From JACDAE01 sp034438015 (lineage in GTDB: Bacteria; Chloroflexota; Ktedonobacteria; Ktedonobacterales; Ktedonobacteraceae): DNA of 39,690 bases. This document shows, piece by piece, positions 23,849-31,985 of this stretch. The notes below the pieces were generated by a model that was not told the DNA's origin, did no database searches, and saw only the letters and a list, made by a program, of their open reading frames with translations. The DNA lies in the NCBI GenBank assembly GCA_034438015.1, contig DAOTTD010000203.1, forward strand, positions 1 to 39,690, read 5' to 3'. Numbering within the stretch: the stretch's first letter is position 1; each line of letters starts with the position of its first letter. The position numbers were made by a program, and so were the translations under genes.

Positions 23849-24292
23849 ATGCCTTCACGTATCCTTTTTCTCTGTGCTCGCGGATCAGGTCGCTCCCTGT
23901 TAGCGGCCAGTCTCCTGGAAGCCGTGGCAGGGAGTCGCTTCGAGGTCTGGAGCACTCCAACACAGGATGTTCAGGGGCGCTCTCTGGTCGAGCAAGTCTT
24001 GCATGAACAAGGAATAACGCCCATCTCATTGGATCGCCTCATCCAACCAACATTTGGGATGCAATGGGAGGAGGGCGTCATCCTCTGTAGTGGTGCTACC
24101 GATACCTGACCAATCATTCCTGGTGCCGGTCGGCATCGTCTCTGGTCTCTGGAAGATCCTCCGGCGACCTGGTTGCCAGAAGAGGAACAATTGGAGGGAT
24201 ATCGTCGTATTCGTGATGCGCTTTCGACACGTATTGCCCTGGAGTTCCGCTTCCCCTCCAGGCTCCTCAGTATGGTTGCACAACGCAAGTAG
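23849..24292 (+). CDS. ArsC-like LMW-phosphatase-fold reductase, predicted selenoprotein (Sec87)
   Basis: A 147-residue protein if TGA at 24107-24109 is read as selenocysteine. The phosphate-binding loop is C9-A-R-G-S-G-R15-S16 (C-x5-R-S), as in thioredoxin-coupled arsenate reductases. The redox triad of S. aureus ArsC is Cys10, Cys82 and Cys89; here C9, C80 (in I-L-C-S-G-A-T-D-T) and TGA codon 87 keep the same spacing, with P-I-I-P-G following as in the family's C-P-I-L-P-P. After TGA the frame continues with W-S-L-E-D-P-P and a final helix (Y-R-R-I-R-D-A-L-S-T-R-I) to TAG, the full normal length. ATG 23849 has AAAGGAG upstream. Sec would form a selenenylsulfide in place of the Cys82-Cys89 disulfide. 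A premature-stop pseudogene is the main alternative. Confidence 0.85.
24107..24138 (+). promoter_or_regulatory. Candidate bacterial SECIS element in the arsC-like mRNA
   Basis: UGA (24107-24109) is followed by 12 nt and then GGUGCC-GGUC-GGCAUC (24122-24137), six pairs with one G-U, extendable by one U-G pair. The loop begins 18 nt after UGA. The GGUC loop is the same as in the E. coli fdhF SECIS, where it contacts SelB. Geometry and loop both fit; binding is inferred. Confidence 0.72.
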
Positions 24293-24315
24293 GCGTCGCA
24301 TCGCTTGAAAGGAGG

Positions 24316-24359
24316 CAGAGGTTTCCCATGAACGGAATGGATGAAGTGGGAAACCTCTG
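24316..24359 (+). terminator. Terminator hairpin after the arsC-like gene
   Basis: Perfect 13-bp stem (24316-24328 with 24347-24359), 18-nt loop, then TTTTCTG. It lies 24 bp after the stop reached only if the UGA is read through, which supports that stop as the true gene end. Confidence 0.65.
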
Positions 24360-24695
24360 TTTTCTGAGTAAAGTGAGCAAGCAGTTTAGCGTGACAAAAA
24401 GACGCAATTGGTTGTTGCAAAAGAGCTATAAATCTTTATGCTCGTTCTCTTGTAAGAAGTATTGACATAAAGTATTCACTACTACCCTCTTCTCCTCCCC
24501 ACTTCACCTTAGTATCTATATATATCATTTTTTCGCTTCTACAGCATTCTATACTGTTTTTGTAGGTCACAATATGAACCTTAACATGGGAAGTGTTGTG
24601 ACTGAGAAAAACAAGTAAAACTACGTTTAGATGAAGGGTCAGTTTAGTGACAGCGCCGCCACAGAGGACTCTTCGCAAGAAAAAAAGAGGTGCTT
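24360..24695. other. AT-rich upstream region of the secreted-protein gene
   Basis: No gene supported. It should carry the promoter of the Cys-rich gene. TATACT at about 24550 is a possible -10, but the matching -35 is poor. Confidence 0.35.
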
Positions 24696-25532
24696 ATGCA
24701 AAAATTACGTTCTAAACTGGGCTTGCTGATAGTATTTAGCTGCCTCACCCTGGCCGTTGGATTGATGGCCTCGACCGGTTCAGCTTCTGCACATCAGGCG
24801 GGATCACGCCACAGGCCCTCGCCCAGGATTACAATGCGCTTACTTCCTGGCCACTTTAAGTATCATGGTCGCTATGTGGAGCGCGCCGTCATTTATGGAA
24901 TAGGCTTCAATGGCTGCGACAGTTGCGCGAACGCATCGGCGTACGACGGCTGCAGCAGCTCGTGTGATAGCAATTGCAACAATTCCTGCAGCGCATCCTG
25001 CTCTTACGGCTATTACAACGTCAACACGTGCGGATCCAGCAGCGCCTGTGGCAACGCCTGCGGCAGCTACGAAGGCTGTCCCAGTGCTTGCAGTAGTGGT
25101 AGTGCCAGCGGTTGCGCCAATTACCATACCTGTGGCAGCGCGGGCGGTAGCGTCAGTGTCGGTGGTAGCGGCGTCAACGTCAACAGCGGCAACGGTGGCC
25201 ACGTCAGCGTTGGCGCCAGCGGCGTCAGTATCAGCGGCAGCACGTCTTGCTCCTCCGCCTGCGGCAGCGTCAGCGGCAGCACGTCTTGCTCTAGCCACAA
25301 TGGCTGCTACGATGGCAGTAGTTGCGATTGCGCCAACGTGCAAAGCAATATTCCTATCTATGGGCAGAGCGTGAATCTTTCACAGGTTCCGGTGAATACC
25401 TTCGGCGAGTTCCATATCACGGTCCTGGTCCTGGTCCCCTCGCATCCAACAAGGGTGCATTATCGCATGTGGGCAATCAATCGCTATAACGACGATTGCT
25501 CGAATATTCTCAGCGGACCACAAAACTGGTAG
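24696..25532 (+). CDS. Secreted Cys/Ser/Gly-rich low-complexity protein
   Basis: A 278-residue protein with a clear Sec signal peptide (basic MQKLRSK, hydrophobic core L-G-L-L-I-V-F-S-C-L-T-L-A-V-G-L-M-A, then S-A-S-A-H). A folded basic segment (about 35-70) leads into a Cys-rich region (about 75-155) with CSSSCDSNCNNSCSASC-type spacing, a Gly/Ser/Val repeat of alternating S-V-S-V-G and V-N-V-N patterns suggestive of a beta-solenoid, more Cys, and a less biased C-terminal part. About 21 cysteines are present in the mature protein. AAGAGGTG lies just before ATG 24696 (a GTG at 24690 is the alternative). No family recognised; a disulfide-cross-linked surface or spore-coat-like material is a guess. 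Confidence 0.7.
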   Translation: MQKLRSKLGLLIVFSCLTLAVGLMASTGSASAHQAGSRHRPSPRITMRLLPGHFKYHGRYVERAVIYGIGFNGCDSCANASAYDGCSSSCDSNCNNSCSASCSYGYYNVNTCGSSSACGNACGSYEGCPSACSSGSASGCANYHTCGSAGGSVSVGGSGVNVNSGNGGHVSVGASGVSISGSTSCSSACGSVSGSTSCSSHNGCYDGSSCDCANVQSNIPIYGQSVNLSQVPVNTFGEFHITVLVLVPSHPTRVHYRMWAINRYNDDCSNILSGPQNW

Positions 25533-25560
25533 ATCACTACCGATAGAAGTCAGCTACAGG

Positions 25561-25589
25561 CAACGGACGGGAATCAGTCCCGTCCGTTG
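25561..25589 (+). terminator. Terminator hairpin after the secreted Cys-rich gene
   Basis: CAACGGACGGGA (25561-25572), 5-nt loop, TCCCGTCCGTTG (25578-25589): 12 perfect pairs, 28 bp after the stop. The T tail is short. Confidence 0.65.
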
Positions 25590-25603
25590 TTGCGCGTTCT
25601 GAC

Positions 25604-25815
25604 AGCTCCCAGGGCGACCACAAGGGTCAATACATTTCACTTAAGCGGATATCGCGAGAGCTGGCTCCCAGGGCGACCGCAAGGGTCAATACCTCTCACT
25701 GAATGAGTTGTGGGGCTGGCGAGAGGACAAGCGCAAGGCCCCCTCCCTGCCCCGCCGCCACCCCTTGTCCCTACTGTTCCATCGTTAAGTAAGGTGTATT
25801 GACCCTTGCGGTCGC
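25604..25815. repeat. Composite repeat: 30-bp direct copies and a 143-bp unit with 20-bp inverted ends
   Basis: Near-identical 30-bp segments lie at 25604-25633 and 25663-25692 (core CCCAGGGCGACC). GCGACCGCAAGGGTCAATAC at 25673-25692 is a perfect inverted match to 25796-25815. Between those arms (25701-25786) sits one inverted copy of the GGGACAAGGGG family also found around 34.1 and 35.6 kb. The unit looks like a small non-autonomous element that picked up another repeat. The regulator's last residues are encoded by related sequence. Confidence 0.65.
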
Positions 25816-25844
25816 TCGTACAAGAACACGCGAAGGGGCTCAAC

Positions 25845-28800
25845 TTATCCGTCTTCTTGTACGGGCGACCCTGGCGGTCGCCCTGCGAGCTCTGCGAGCC
25901 TATGGTGAAATTGCTCCAGGGAGTCGAGGAGGCGACGCGCCTGGGCTTCGATGCGCGGGAGCTCGTAGCGGCGTGCCTCCATCGCAACGGTGGTAAGCTC
26001 GTCGCGGGCGTGCTCGCGCGCTCCTTGCAGCAGGGCGATATGGGCCAGGGCAAGGCGTCCCAGGGTGCGCGTCTCGGCCTCCAATCCTACAAGGGCAAGG
26101 GCGCGCTGCAGGTTACGCGTCGCCAGCGCTAACAGGTGTCGACGCGTGTTGGGCATGGCTTCTACATCAGTCGCTTGCTTGATGCGCAGGTTGCCTAGCG
26201 CGACAAGGGCGCTGCCGATGCAGGGATTGAGGTGATAGGCACGGCCAACCGCCAGCGCCTGCCTGATGCAGATGGCGGCATCTTCGAGCTTGCCCTGCTC
26301 CTGTAAGACGGTCGCGAGGGCGCTGTTCCAGCTACTGATGTATTCGCGATCATTGGTAAGCGCGGTGAGGTCGAGCGCCTTTCTATACCAGCGTTCGGAC
26401 TCCTCCAGGTCGCCGGTCGCGGCGGCCAGTTCGCCAAAGTCGCTGTAAATGACCGATTTGAGCGGATCATCGCCGAGCTGTTCCGCAAGATTGAAGGAGC
26501 GGCGGAAGGCGGCCTGTGCCTGCCCGTAGTCGGCTTTTTTGAGGTAGACGTTGCCGAGATTGCAGGAGACGTGGGCGATTCTGCGCTTGTCGTCGTACTG
26601 CTCAAAGATGGTCAGGGCCGTGTTCAGATGTCTGAGCGCCTCCGTGCGCCGTCCCTCTCCGCTGGCAAGCTGGCCCATGTGGCCGTACGCCAGGCCCAGA
26701 TCGACGGGATTGCCCGCCAATGTGCGCTGAATACGTGTATTATGGGCATCGCTGGCCGCTTCGGACGCGGTGCTCTGCTGCTCAAAGAGGGAGAGCGCCT
26801 CGCGCGCACTGCGCAAGCCGTCTTCATAGCGTCCTTCGAGCAGATACAGGCTGCTCTGCTCGTAACGCAGGCGTCCCCAGGCGGGACCTGCGGCGACGCT
26901 GGCATCACGCAGAATCTGCTCGCCGCGCTCGCAGCACTCGCGGGCACGCGCGATATCGGCCATATAGCGCCAGGTCCAGCCGATCTCTCCCCACAGCAGG
27001 GCCTTGCGCCGGGCCTCATACGAAGAAAGTTCCTCATCTGAGCCGCTCAGATCCAGCAGACGCTCGTACAGGTGCCGCGCCTCCTCGAACTTGCCACTGA
27101 CCATGGTACATTCCGCCAGGCGCTCCAGCAGGTATGCAAGATAGGCATGCCGCTCGGACTGATCAGCAGCGGTACCGGAGGCGAGCAGCGCCTCGACATA
27201 CTCGATCACCATGCGGTAGTGATGGCCGGCCTCGGCATACGCAGAGAGCACGTATGCATGGTCGGCAGCAAGCTCGGCATAGTGGGCGATGGTTGCGGGT
27301 TCAGCGCCTCCACGAATGAGATGATGCGTGATAGTAACGGCCACCTCTTCCTCGCGTCCCTTGTAGGTGCGCTGGAGGACTCTGGCGGCACGCAGGTGCA
27401 GGCGGGTGCGCTTGATACCCATGATATTGTCGTACAGGTGGCTGACGAGCAGGGGATGCCAGAAATGATAGGTGATGCGCGTGCCCGTGCCCTCCTCGGT
27501 GATGACGCCCGACTGTAGCGCCTCTTCGAGCAGGGTCAGAACGGTATCTTCGTCGGCGAGGGCACTATCGGTCTCCATAGCGCAGATCACCGGGAACTCG
27601 AAGGAGCCACCCAGCACAGCGGCATTGCCAAGCAGTTGCACACAGGGCGCACTGAGCTTCTTCATGCGCTGATCAAGGGCGGCGGCAACGGTCTTCGGCA
27701 GCGTGGGCGGCGTGGTGCGAGCAAGCTCCTCTGCAAAGAAGGGATTGCCGGCGGCCTGCGCCTGGATATGCTGTATCATAGGCTCGGGCAGGTGGGAGAC
27801 CAGCAGGGCGATCTGCTCGCTGGTCAGCGGCTTGATATCCAGCGTCCGGATGGCGTGCTCGCGCTGCATGTGACGCACCTGCTCAAGCAAGGGATGCGGC
27901 GGCTGATGAGAAAGCTCGGTGTCGCGGCAGGTCACCACGAGGTAGACGGGATAGCCATAGAGCGAGCGCGCGAGATGGCTGAGCAGGTCGTGACTGCTGC
28001 CATCGGCCCACTGAATATCATCCAGCACAATCAATAAAGGTGTGATCTCGCTCACGGCGGCCAGCAGTTCGCGCACGGTATCGCGCACCCGGTAGCTGGC
28101 GCTATGTTCCTGTATCGACGGCGCCTGGACGCGGCTGCCCGGCAGCGTTCCCAGTTCGGGAAGGAGCGCGGCGAGCGGCTGCAATTGCAGAGACTCCAGG
28201 GCCGGATTGAGTAGCGCGGGCATGCGCAACGTGGGATCGGCGAGGCCGGGAACAAGCTCGATAATCTTGCGCAGGGCGTCGGTCCAGATGCGATAGGGGA
28301 TGCCGCCCTCTTGCTGGTAGACGCGGCTCCAGATGACCGACCAGCCGTTGCGCTGTCCCTCGCGGCTGACCTCTTCAGCGAGGCGGGTCTTGCCGATGCC
28401 CGCCTCACCCATCAGCAACACGCACTGCGGACTGCGCTGGGTATCGAGTGGAATACCGGACGCGCGGCGCTGACCGGCCAGTTGCAGGCGCGAGTTCTGC
28501 TTGATCTCCTGCAACATGGAGCGCAACACTTCCAGTTCCAGCCCGCGCCCTATCAACGGGCTTTGATGGGTACGTCCGATCGGTGCGCTGTGGGCCTCTT
28601 CCGTATCCTGTACCGCTGACATAGATTGTCGCACGGCTGCGGACTGCCCCAACGAAGCTGCGGTTGGTAACGATGAGCGCTCCACACGCGTTTCGGGGAG
28701 CACGCCGCCGGAGCGTACCGTCTCGTATAACAGGCACGTCTCCTCCAGCGGAACAGCCTTGTATTCGCGCTGCAGGATGTCGCAGAGACGGCGATAGGCA

Positions 28801-29846
28801 CGTAGCGCCTCGCCGCGCCGGTTCAATTTTGCCAGAACTACGATCAGGCGCTGCACAGCGGACTCGTTGGCGGGATCGTTGGCCAGCACGCGGTCGAGCG
28901 TCGAGATAGTATGAGAGGTGGACCCGTGCAACATATACAGATCGGCCATTTCCAGCATCAACGTCAGCCAGTCGCGCTTGAGTGACTGGCGCCGCATGTT
29001 GACCCACTCGACCTGGCGTTCCTCGGGCCAGAAATCGCCGCCATAGAGCGCCGCCGCCTCGCGCATCAGGCGTTCGCGGCCCTGCATCGCCTCGACAAAG
29101 GCACTGTCCTGAGCAGAAATTGCAGGTGTAGGGACGGCTTCGACGAGGGCGGATGGCTGAGCGGCACGTGAGAGGGTAAGGTCGTTCTCAACGACGGTTA
29201 AATAATCGTCTTTCGTCAATGCATGGGCTGCGCTCAGCAGTTCAGCAAAGGCATCGGCATCGATCCAGACGCGGCTCTGGTCCGCCAGGATGATCCAGTC
29301 GCCCTCTACACGCAGAAGCTGGGTGCTGGAGCGAGCGGACTGGCGGCGGCGCGTGGGTTCCAAAATAGTGCGCAGTTTATGCAGTAATTTGCTCAGGTTC
29401 GCATTGGCGATCTCTTTATCGGTCCTGGACCAGAGCATGGCTATCGCCTGGCTGCGACTCACCTTCCGATCGGGCGCACAAATAAGGAGGGCCATCAGGG
29501 CGCGTACAATGCGCTCCTGCCACGCGGCATCCTGTACGGCCAGCCATTGCAGATTAGAGGTGCGCCGTTCGAGACGGAACTGCCCCAGCATGGAGACGCG
29601 CAGGGCAACCGTGTTGAGATCGAGCGCAGGGCTGGTAAAAGCGGGTTCCGCGCGCGCGCTATCGGCCTCCAGCGCCGTCAGGGCCTCTGCTGGCAGGTCT
29701 TTGCCGATGTAGGTGCGCGTCGTATGCCCATCGACCGTCTTATACGCATACCAATACGGTCCATGGCCGACCCCCTCGCGGCACTTCTTACAGCGTGTTT
29801 TCCCACAATAGCTTACCTGCTGATGATAGGTAATTTTACTATTCAT
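25845..29846 (-). CDS. Giant AfsR/SARP-like transcriptional regulator (BTAD, AAA ATPase, TPR)
   Basis: A 1333-residue cytosolic regulator. The N-terminus (1-50) has Y-C-G-K-x-x-C-K-K-C-x-x-G-x-G-H-G-P-Y-W-Y, a small Cys motif common in Chloroflexota proteins. There is then a winged-helix OmpR-like DNA-binding region (about 90-190), a bacterial transcriptional activation (BTAD) domain with TPR-like helices (about 215-370), an AAA/STAND NTPase (about 430-760; Walker A GEAGIGKTRLAEE, Walker B LLIVLDDIQWAD) and TPR repeats to the C-terminus. Such proteins integrate a signal through the ATPase/TPR part and activate nearby or distant operons. MNSKITYH is chosen as start because AGGAGG lies upstream. 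The final residues (PPGSPVQEDG) are repeat-derived. Confidence 0.92.
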   Translation of the reverse strand: MNSKITYHQQVSYCGKTRCKKCREGVGHGPYWYAYKTVDGHTTRTYIGKDLPAEALTALEADSARAEPAFTSPALDLNTVALRVSMLGQFRLERRTSNLQWLAVQDAAWQERIVRALMALLICAPDRKVSRSQAIAMLWSRTDKEIANANLSKLLHKLRTILEPTRRRQSARSSTQLLRVEGDWIILADQSRVWIDADAFAELLSAAHALTKDDYLTVVENDLTLSRAAQPSALVEAVPTPAISAQDSAFVEAMQGRERLMREAAALYGGDFWPEERQVEWVNMRRQSLKRDWLTLMLEMADLYMLHGSTSHTISTLDRVLANDPANESAVQRLIVVLAKLNRRGEALRAYRRLCDILQREYKAVPLEETCLLYETVRSGGVLPETRVERSSLPTAASLGQSAAVRQSMSAVQDTEEAHSAPIGRTHQSPLIGRGLELEVLRSMLQEIKQNSRLQLAGQRRASGIPLDTQRSPQCVLLMGEAGIGKTRLAEEVSREGQRNGWSVIWSRVYQQEGGIPYRIWTDALRKIIELVPGLADPTLRMPALLNPALESLQLQPLAALLPELGTLPGSRVQAPSIQEHSASYRVRDTVRELLAAVSEITPLLIVLDDIQWADGSSHDLLSHLARSLYGYPVYLVVTCRDTELSHQPPHPLLEQVRHMQREHAIRTLDIKPLTSEQIALLVSHLPEPMIQHIQAQAAGNPFFAEELARTTPPTLPKTVAAALDQRMKKLSAPCVQLLGNAAVLGGSFEFPVICAMETDSALADEDTVLTLLEEALQSGVITEEGTGTRITYHFWHPLLVSHLYDNIMGIKRTRLHLRAARVLQRTYKGREEEVAVTITHHLIRGGAEPATIAHYAELAADHAYVLSAYAEAGHHYRMVIEYVEALLASGTAADQSERHAYLAYLLERLAECTMVSGKFEEARHLYERLLDLSGSDEELSSYEARRKALLWGEIGWTWRYMADIARARECCERGEQILRDASVAAGPAWGRLRYEQSSLYLLEGRYEDGLRSAREALSLFEQQSTASEAASDAHNTRIQRTLAGNPVDLGLAYGHMGQLASGEGRRTEALRHLNTALTIFEQYDDKRRIAHVSCNLGNVYLKKADYGQAQAAFRRSFNLAEQLGDDPLKSVIYSDFGELAAATGDLEESERWYRKALDLTALTNDREYISSWNSALATVLQEQGKLEDAAICIRQALAVGRAYHLNPCIGSALVALGNLRIKQATDVEAMPNTRRHLLALATRNLQRALALVGLEAETRTLGRLALAHIALLQGAREHARDELTTVAMEARRYELPRIEAQARRLLDSLEQFHHRLAELAGRPPGSPVQEDG

Positions 29847-29932
29847 CCGCCCGCCTCCTTCTTGCACCTGCGTTTAGCAAAAATAAATGGCACCCGGTTC
29901 GCTCCCGCATAGATCCGTTCTCTCATAAGCCG

Positions 29933-29961
29933 TGTATAGGCACATCGTACGCGTACAGCAA
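29933..29961 (-). promoter_or_regulatory. Candidate promoter of the giant regulator
   Basis: On the minus strand TTGCTG (29961-29956), 17-bp spacer, TATACA (29938-29933), about 85 nt upstream of the ATG. Confidence 0.5.
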
Positions 29962-30039
29962 TTATAATGCGCGCGTCAATATTCTAAAGTACCATATAAT
30001 TGCAAAAATTTCATCTTTTGTCCCAATAGGGTCATGCCT

Positions 30040-30090
30040 GGCGCAAAAACGGCAGGGCGACCGCGAGGGTCGCCCTGCCGTTTTTGCGCC
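30040..30090. terminator. Strong bidirectional hairpin, 23-bp stem
   Basis: Arms 30040-30062 and 30068-30090 are perfectly complementary with a 5-nt loop; each arm includes an A5 or T5 run in the lower stem. It lies between the regulator promoter and the stop of the truncated membrane-protein frame, so it would end that minus-strand transcript. The top of the stem (GGCGACC/GGTCGCC) is related to the repeat at 25.6 kb. Confidence 0.75.
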
Positions 30091-30113
30091 TTTCCTTGTC
30101 TCCTTAATAGACA

Positions 30114-30365
30114 TCAGGCATGCTGGGCTGAGCCCGAATCCTTCGCCTGGATCTCCTCATTTGTCGCAGCCGCCCGGAGGGTGCGAGCCGATGCCGGTTG
30201 TGCGATGCCCTTGCCCGGCCATACTGCCAGCGCCATTACCACCAGCAACAGCCCCGAATTGAAATCGGTCGCCATTCCGGTCAGGATCATGCCGAAGCCC
30301 TCAGAGCAGTACCAGATCACCACGCTGACGACGATTGAGGCGATCAGCCACGGGGGCAGACAATC
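30114..30365 (-). pseudogene. C-terminal remnant of a small membrane protein
   Basis: The frame begins directly after an in-frame TAA (30368-30366) with hydrophobic residues P-P-W-L-I-A-S-I-V-V-S-V-V-I-W-Y. It then has S-E-G-F-G-M-I-L-T-G-M-A-T-D-F-N-S-G-L-L-L-V-V-M-A-L-A-V-W, two membrane segments around a polar loop, and a polar tail. The loop and second helix look like the end of longer bacterial membrane proteins, and there is no start codon with a ribosome site. It is probably a gene cut at its 5' side, close to the left boundary of the repeat-bounded unit at 30425; a GTG-started 69-residue protein is the alternative. Confidence 0.5.
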
Positions 30366-30425
30366 TTAATTTTCACACACTTTCCATTAATATTTTAGAA
30401 AATCAAGCTCATTTAGCCCTCATAT

Positions 30426-30562
30426 GTGTAAATCCCAAGATTTCACGGGCCGAATTGGCATAAATATTTGGGCCGTTGCCATCTCAAAAAACTGATCTGT
30501 GAGATTGCCTGTTGACCAAAATACCGCTACAGAATCGGCCCGTGAAATCTTGGGATTTACAC
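30426..30562. repeat. 28-bp perfect inverted repeat (137-bp MITE-like unit)
   Basis: Arms 30426-30453 and 30535-30562 are exact inverse complements (inner ends CACGGGCCGA and TCGGCCCGTG) with an 81-bp centre lacking any gene. The left arm is also the left end of the larger unit to 31665. Confidence 0.8.
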
Positions 30563-30662
30563 CTGGTCATCCCTCTATTGGACAAGCTCACCCTTCACAG
30601 AAAGTGCGGGTGAGCCATGAAATGCCAAAATGGAGAGAAAGGTTTCTCGGTGTGGATCGTGC

Positions 30663-31367
30663 TCAATGCACGACTCGGTACACGGCTTGACGGTTGTCAT
30701 CGGCTGCCTGAGCACGAGTCTCAGGCGTCACACAAACATGGTCATGAGAAAATGCCTCCCGCCAGACATAGCCTTGCAGGCAGGTATCTGGGCCATAGGC
30801 TCCATTGGGGTCACGACGGGTGTTGGCCTGTTGGTTATCAGCGGCCGCCTGACTGCGCACGTAGGGAGTCACACAGACATAATCCTTGGGACCTGCTTCC
30901 CGCCACACAAAGCCCTGTTTGCAGACATCTGCAGAACTGCCCTGAGTCGTGATCTGCTCGCTGTAGGACCAGGGCGAGCAGGTAGAAGGTGCGAGGAAAT
31001 GCTTCACGCATCCCTGGATACTGAACGTATAGGTGGTATAGGGATAGACCTTGGTGAGGCGACTGCTCCTTTGGGAGCCATCCACCTCGAACTGCTGTCC
31101 AGAGGTGCCCGATCGCGACCACTGGATGTTGAAGGCATCGTAGCCGTTAGCGTTCGTCCACGTCATGTCAATAGTATGTCCTTGTTGGCTCAGATCGGTC
31201 AGGCAGGGCCGATCAACAGGACAGTTGCCGTACATCGCTTTCGCCTGAGCTGCCGGTGCCGAGGTGAGGATGCTCAGCAGCATCAGGACAAAGACTGTGA
31301 TGATGAGAGGCAGAGCCATGCGGTGCAACAGCCAGGAGAAAGTCGCGAATCTCATTGTGTGTCTCAT
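30663..31367 (-). CDS. Secreted protein with Fn3-like domain and tandem VWREA repeats
   Basis: A 234-residue exported protein. The signal peptide has basic MRHTMRFATFSW, hydrophobic core LPLIITVFVLMLLSIL and cleavage near A-P-A-A-Q-A. A beta-sandwich of fibronectin-III type follows (about 50-140: DMTWTNANGYDAFNIQWSR, then Y-P-Y-T-T-Y-T-F-S-I-Q-G-C). Then come two copies of a 45-residue repeat, C-x-x-G-x-V-W-R-E-A-x4-D-x-V-C-V-T-P-x2-R-x-Q-A-A-x-D-N, a module found in exported actinobacterial and Chloroflexota proteins. The start is chosen to give the best signal peptide; an ATG 13 codons upstream is possible. It is probably an envelope or adhesion protein. It is the only gene inside the repeat-bounded unit. 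Confidence 0.72.
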   Translation of the reverse strand: MRHTMRFATFSWLLHRMALPLIITVFVLMLLSILTSAPAAQAKAMYGNCPVDRPCLTDLSQQGHTIDMTWTNANGYDAFNIQWSRSGTSGQQFEVDGSQRSSRLTKVYPYTTYTFSIQGCVKHFLAPSTCSPWSYSEQITTQGSSADVCKQGFVWREAGPKDYVCVTPYVRSQAAADNQQANTRRDPNGAYGPDTCLQGYVWREAFSHDHVCVTPETRAQAADDNRQAVYRVVH

Positions 31368-31985
31368 GGTCTTTTTCTTTCTTGGTCTCCAACGTGATAG
31401 GGACATAACGAGCCGTTGTTCTTCTTGTTGATCAGAGTATAGCTTCTGACGAGGCTGAGCAATAGCGGCCAGTTCACACGATGGCGGTGATCTCCCTCAC
31501 AACGATGAAGAAGGCGACCGGGGAGCACTGTTGGAGCCGACTGCCCATATTTCGGCTCAGAATCTACTCGCATGTGAGGCTTTTTACCAATTTGCGATGG
31601 CTTGCTTACCCGTTTAATTGTGCCATTTTTTAACAATCGGCCCATTTAATACTGTGATTTACACATATGTATAAGCTTCCCCATTTATTATCGTCCAATA
31701 GCAGGCGTCCATGCTAGAAAAAGGTTATGGAAACGAAGAAATTAGTGGAAAAAGGGAAGAAAAATAACTGGGCAATTCGATTTGCTGTGTATCGTTTTTA
31801 TGCTTTGATCCGTGGGACAAAGGTGGGATGCAAAACAGAGGCGATACTCTGTGAAAGGATTACAATTCATCTTTACAGCAATAGAATTACACCGAATATG
31901 ATGACAATATGCATCCACATCAACGAAGCGACAGACGATCATATCTTATGTAACGGTCAGTTACAGTGAAGGAGGAACAGGCGAC
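31368..31985. other. Intergenic stretch with the right end of the repeat-bounded unit
   Basis: It contains the inverted terminus at 31656-31665 and subterminal GGGCCG-like blocks (31590-31645). It also contains an AT-rich leader for the stress-protein gene. An 80-codon frame at 31727 has no supporting features. Confidence 0.4.

Larger units (their letters stand above)
30425..31665. mobile_element. Possible non-autonomous unit bounded by inverted TGTGTAAATC ends
   Basis: TGTGTAAATC starts at 30425 and its inverse GATTTACACA ends at 31665; TA flanks both. Beyond the first 10 bp both ends share an imperfect A-rich plus GGGCCGA-T-T-G block (30446-30458 and 31630-31644), with further A/T-GGG units inward. 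The 1.24 kb between holds a secreted-protein gene and no transposase. Repeated subterminal motifs and TA flanks suggest a transposon mobilised in trans, but the family is not identified. Confidence 0.4.

Noticed and set aside
23215..24006. Long plus-strand frame (263 codons) upstream of and overlapping the arsC-like gene
   Set aside because: Composition rich in Thr, Ser, Arg and Pro, no ribosome site or family, and it overlaps a well-supported gene in another frame.
24330..24468. Small frame of 45 codons after the arsC-like gene with AAGGAGG before its ATG
   Set aside because: It overlaps a 13-bp terminator hairpin, and its composition is not protein-like; the hairpin explains the sequence better.
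24840..25343. Long antisense frame over the Cys-rich gene
   Set aside because: Ala/Val/Thr-only composition is the shadow of repetitive GGC/AGC codons on the other strand.
31727..31969. 80-codon frame ahead of the stress-protein gene
   Set aside because: No recognisable domain, weak ribosome site, AT-rich intergenic composition.
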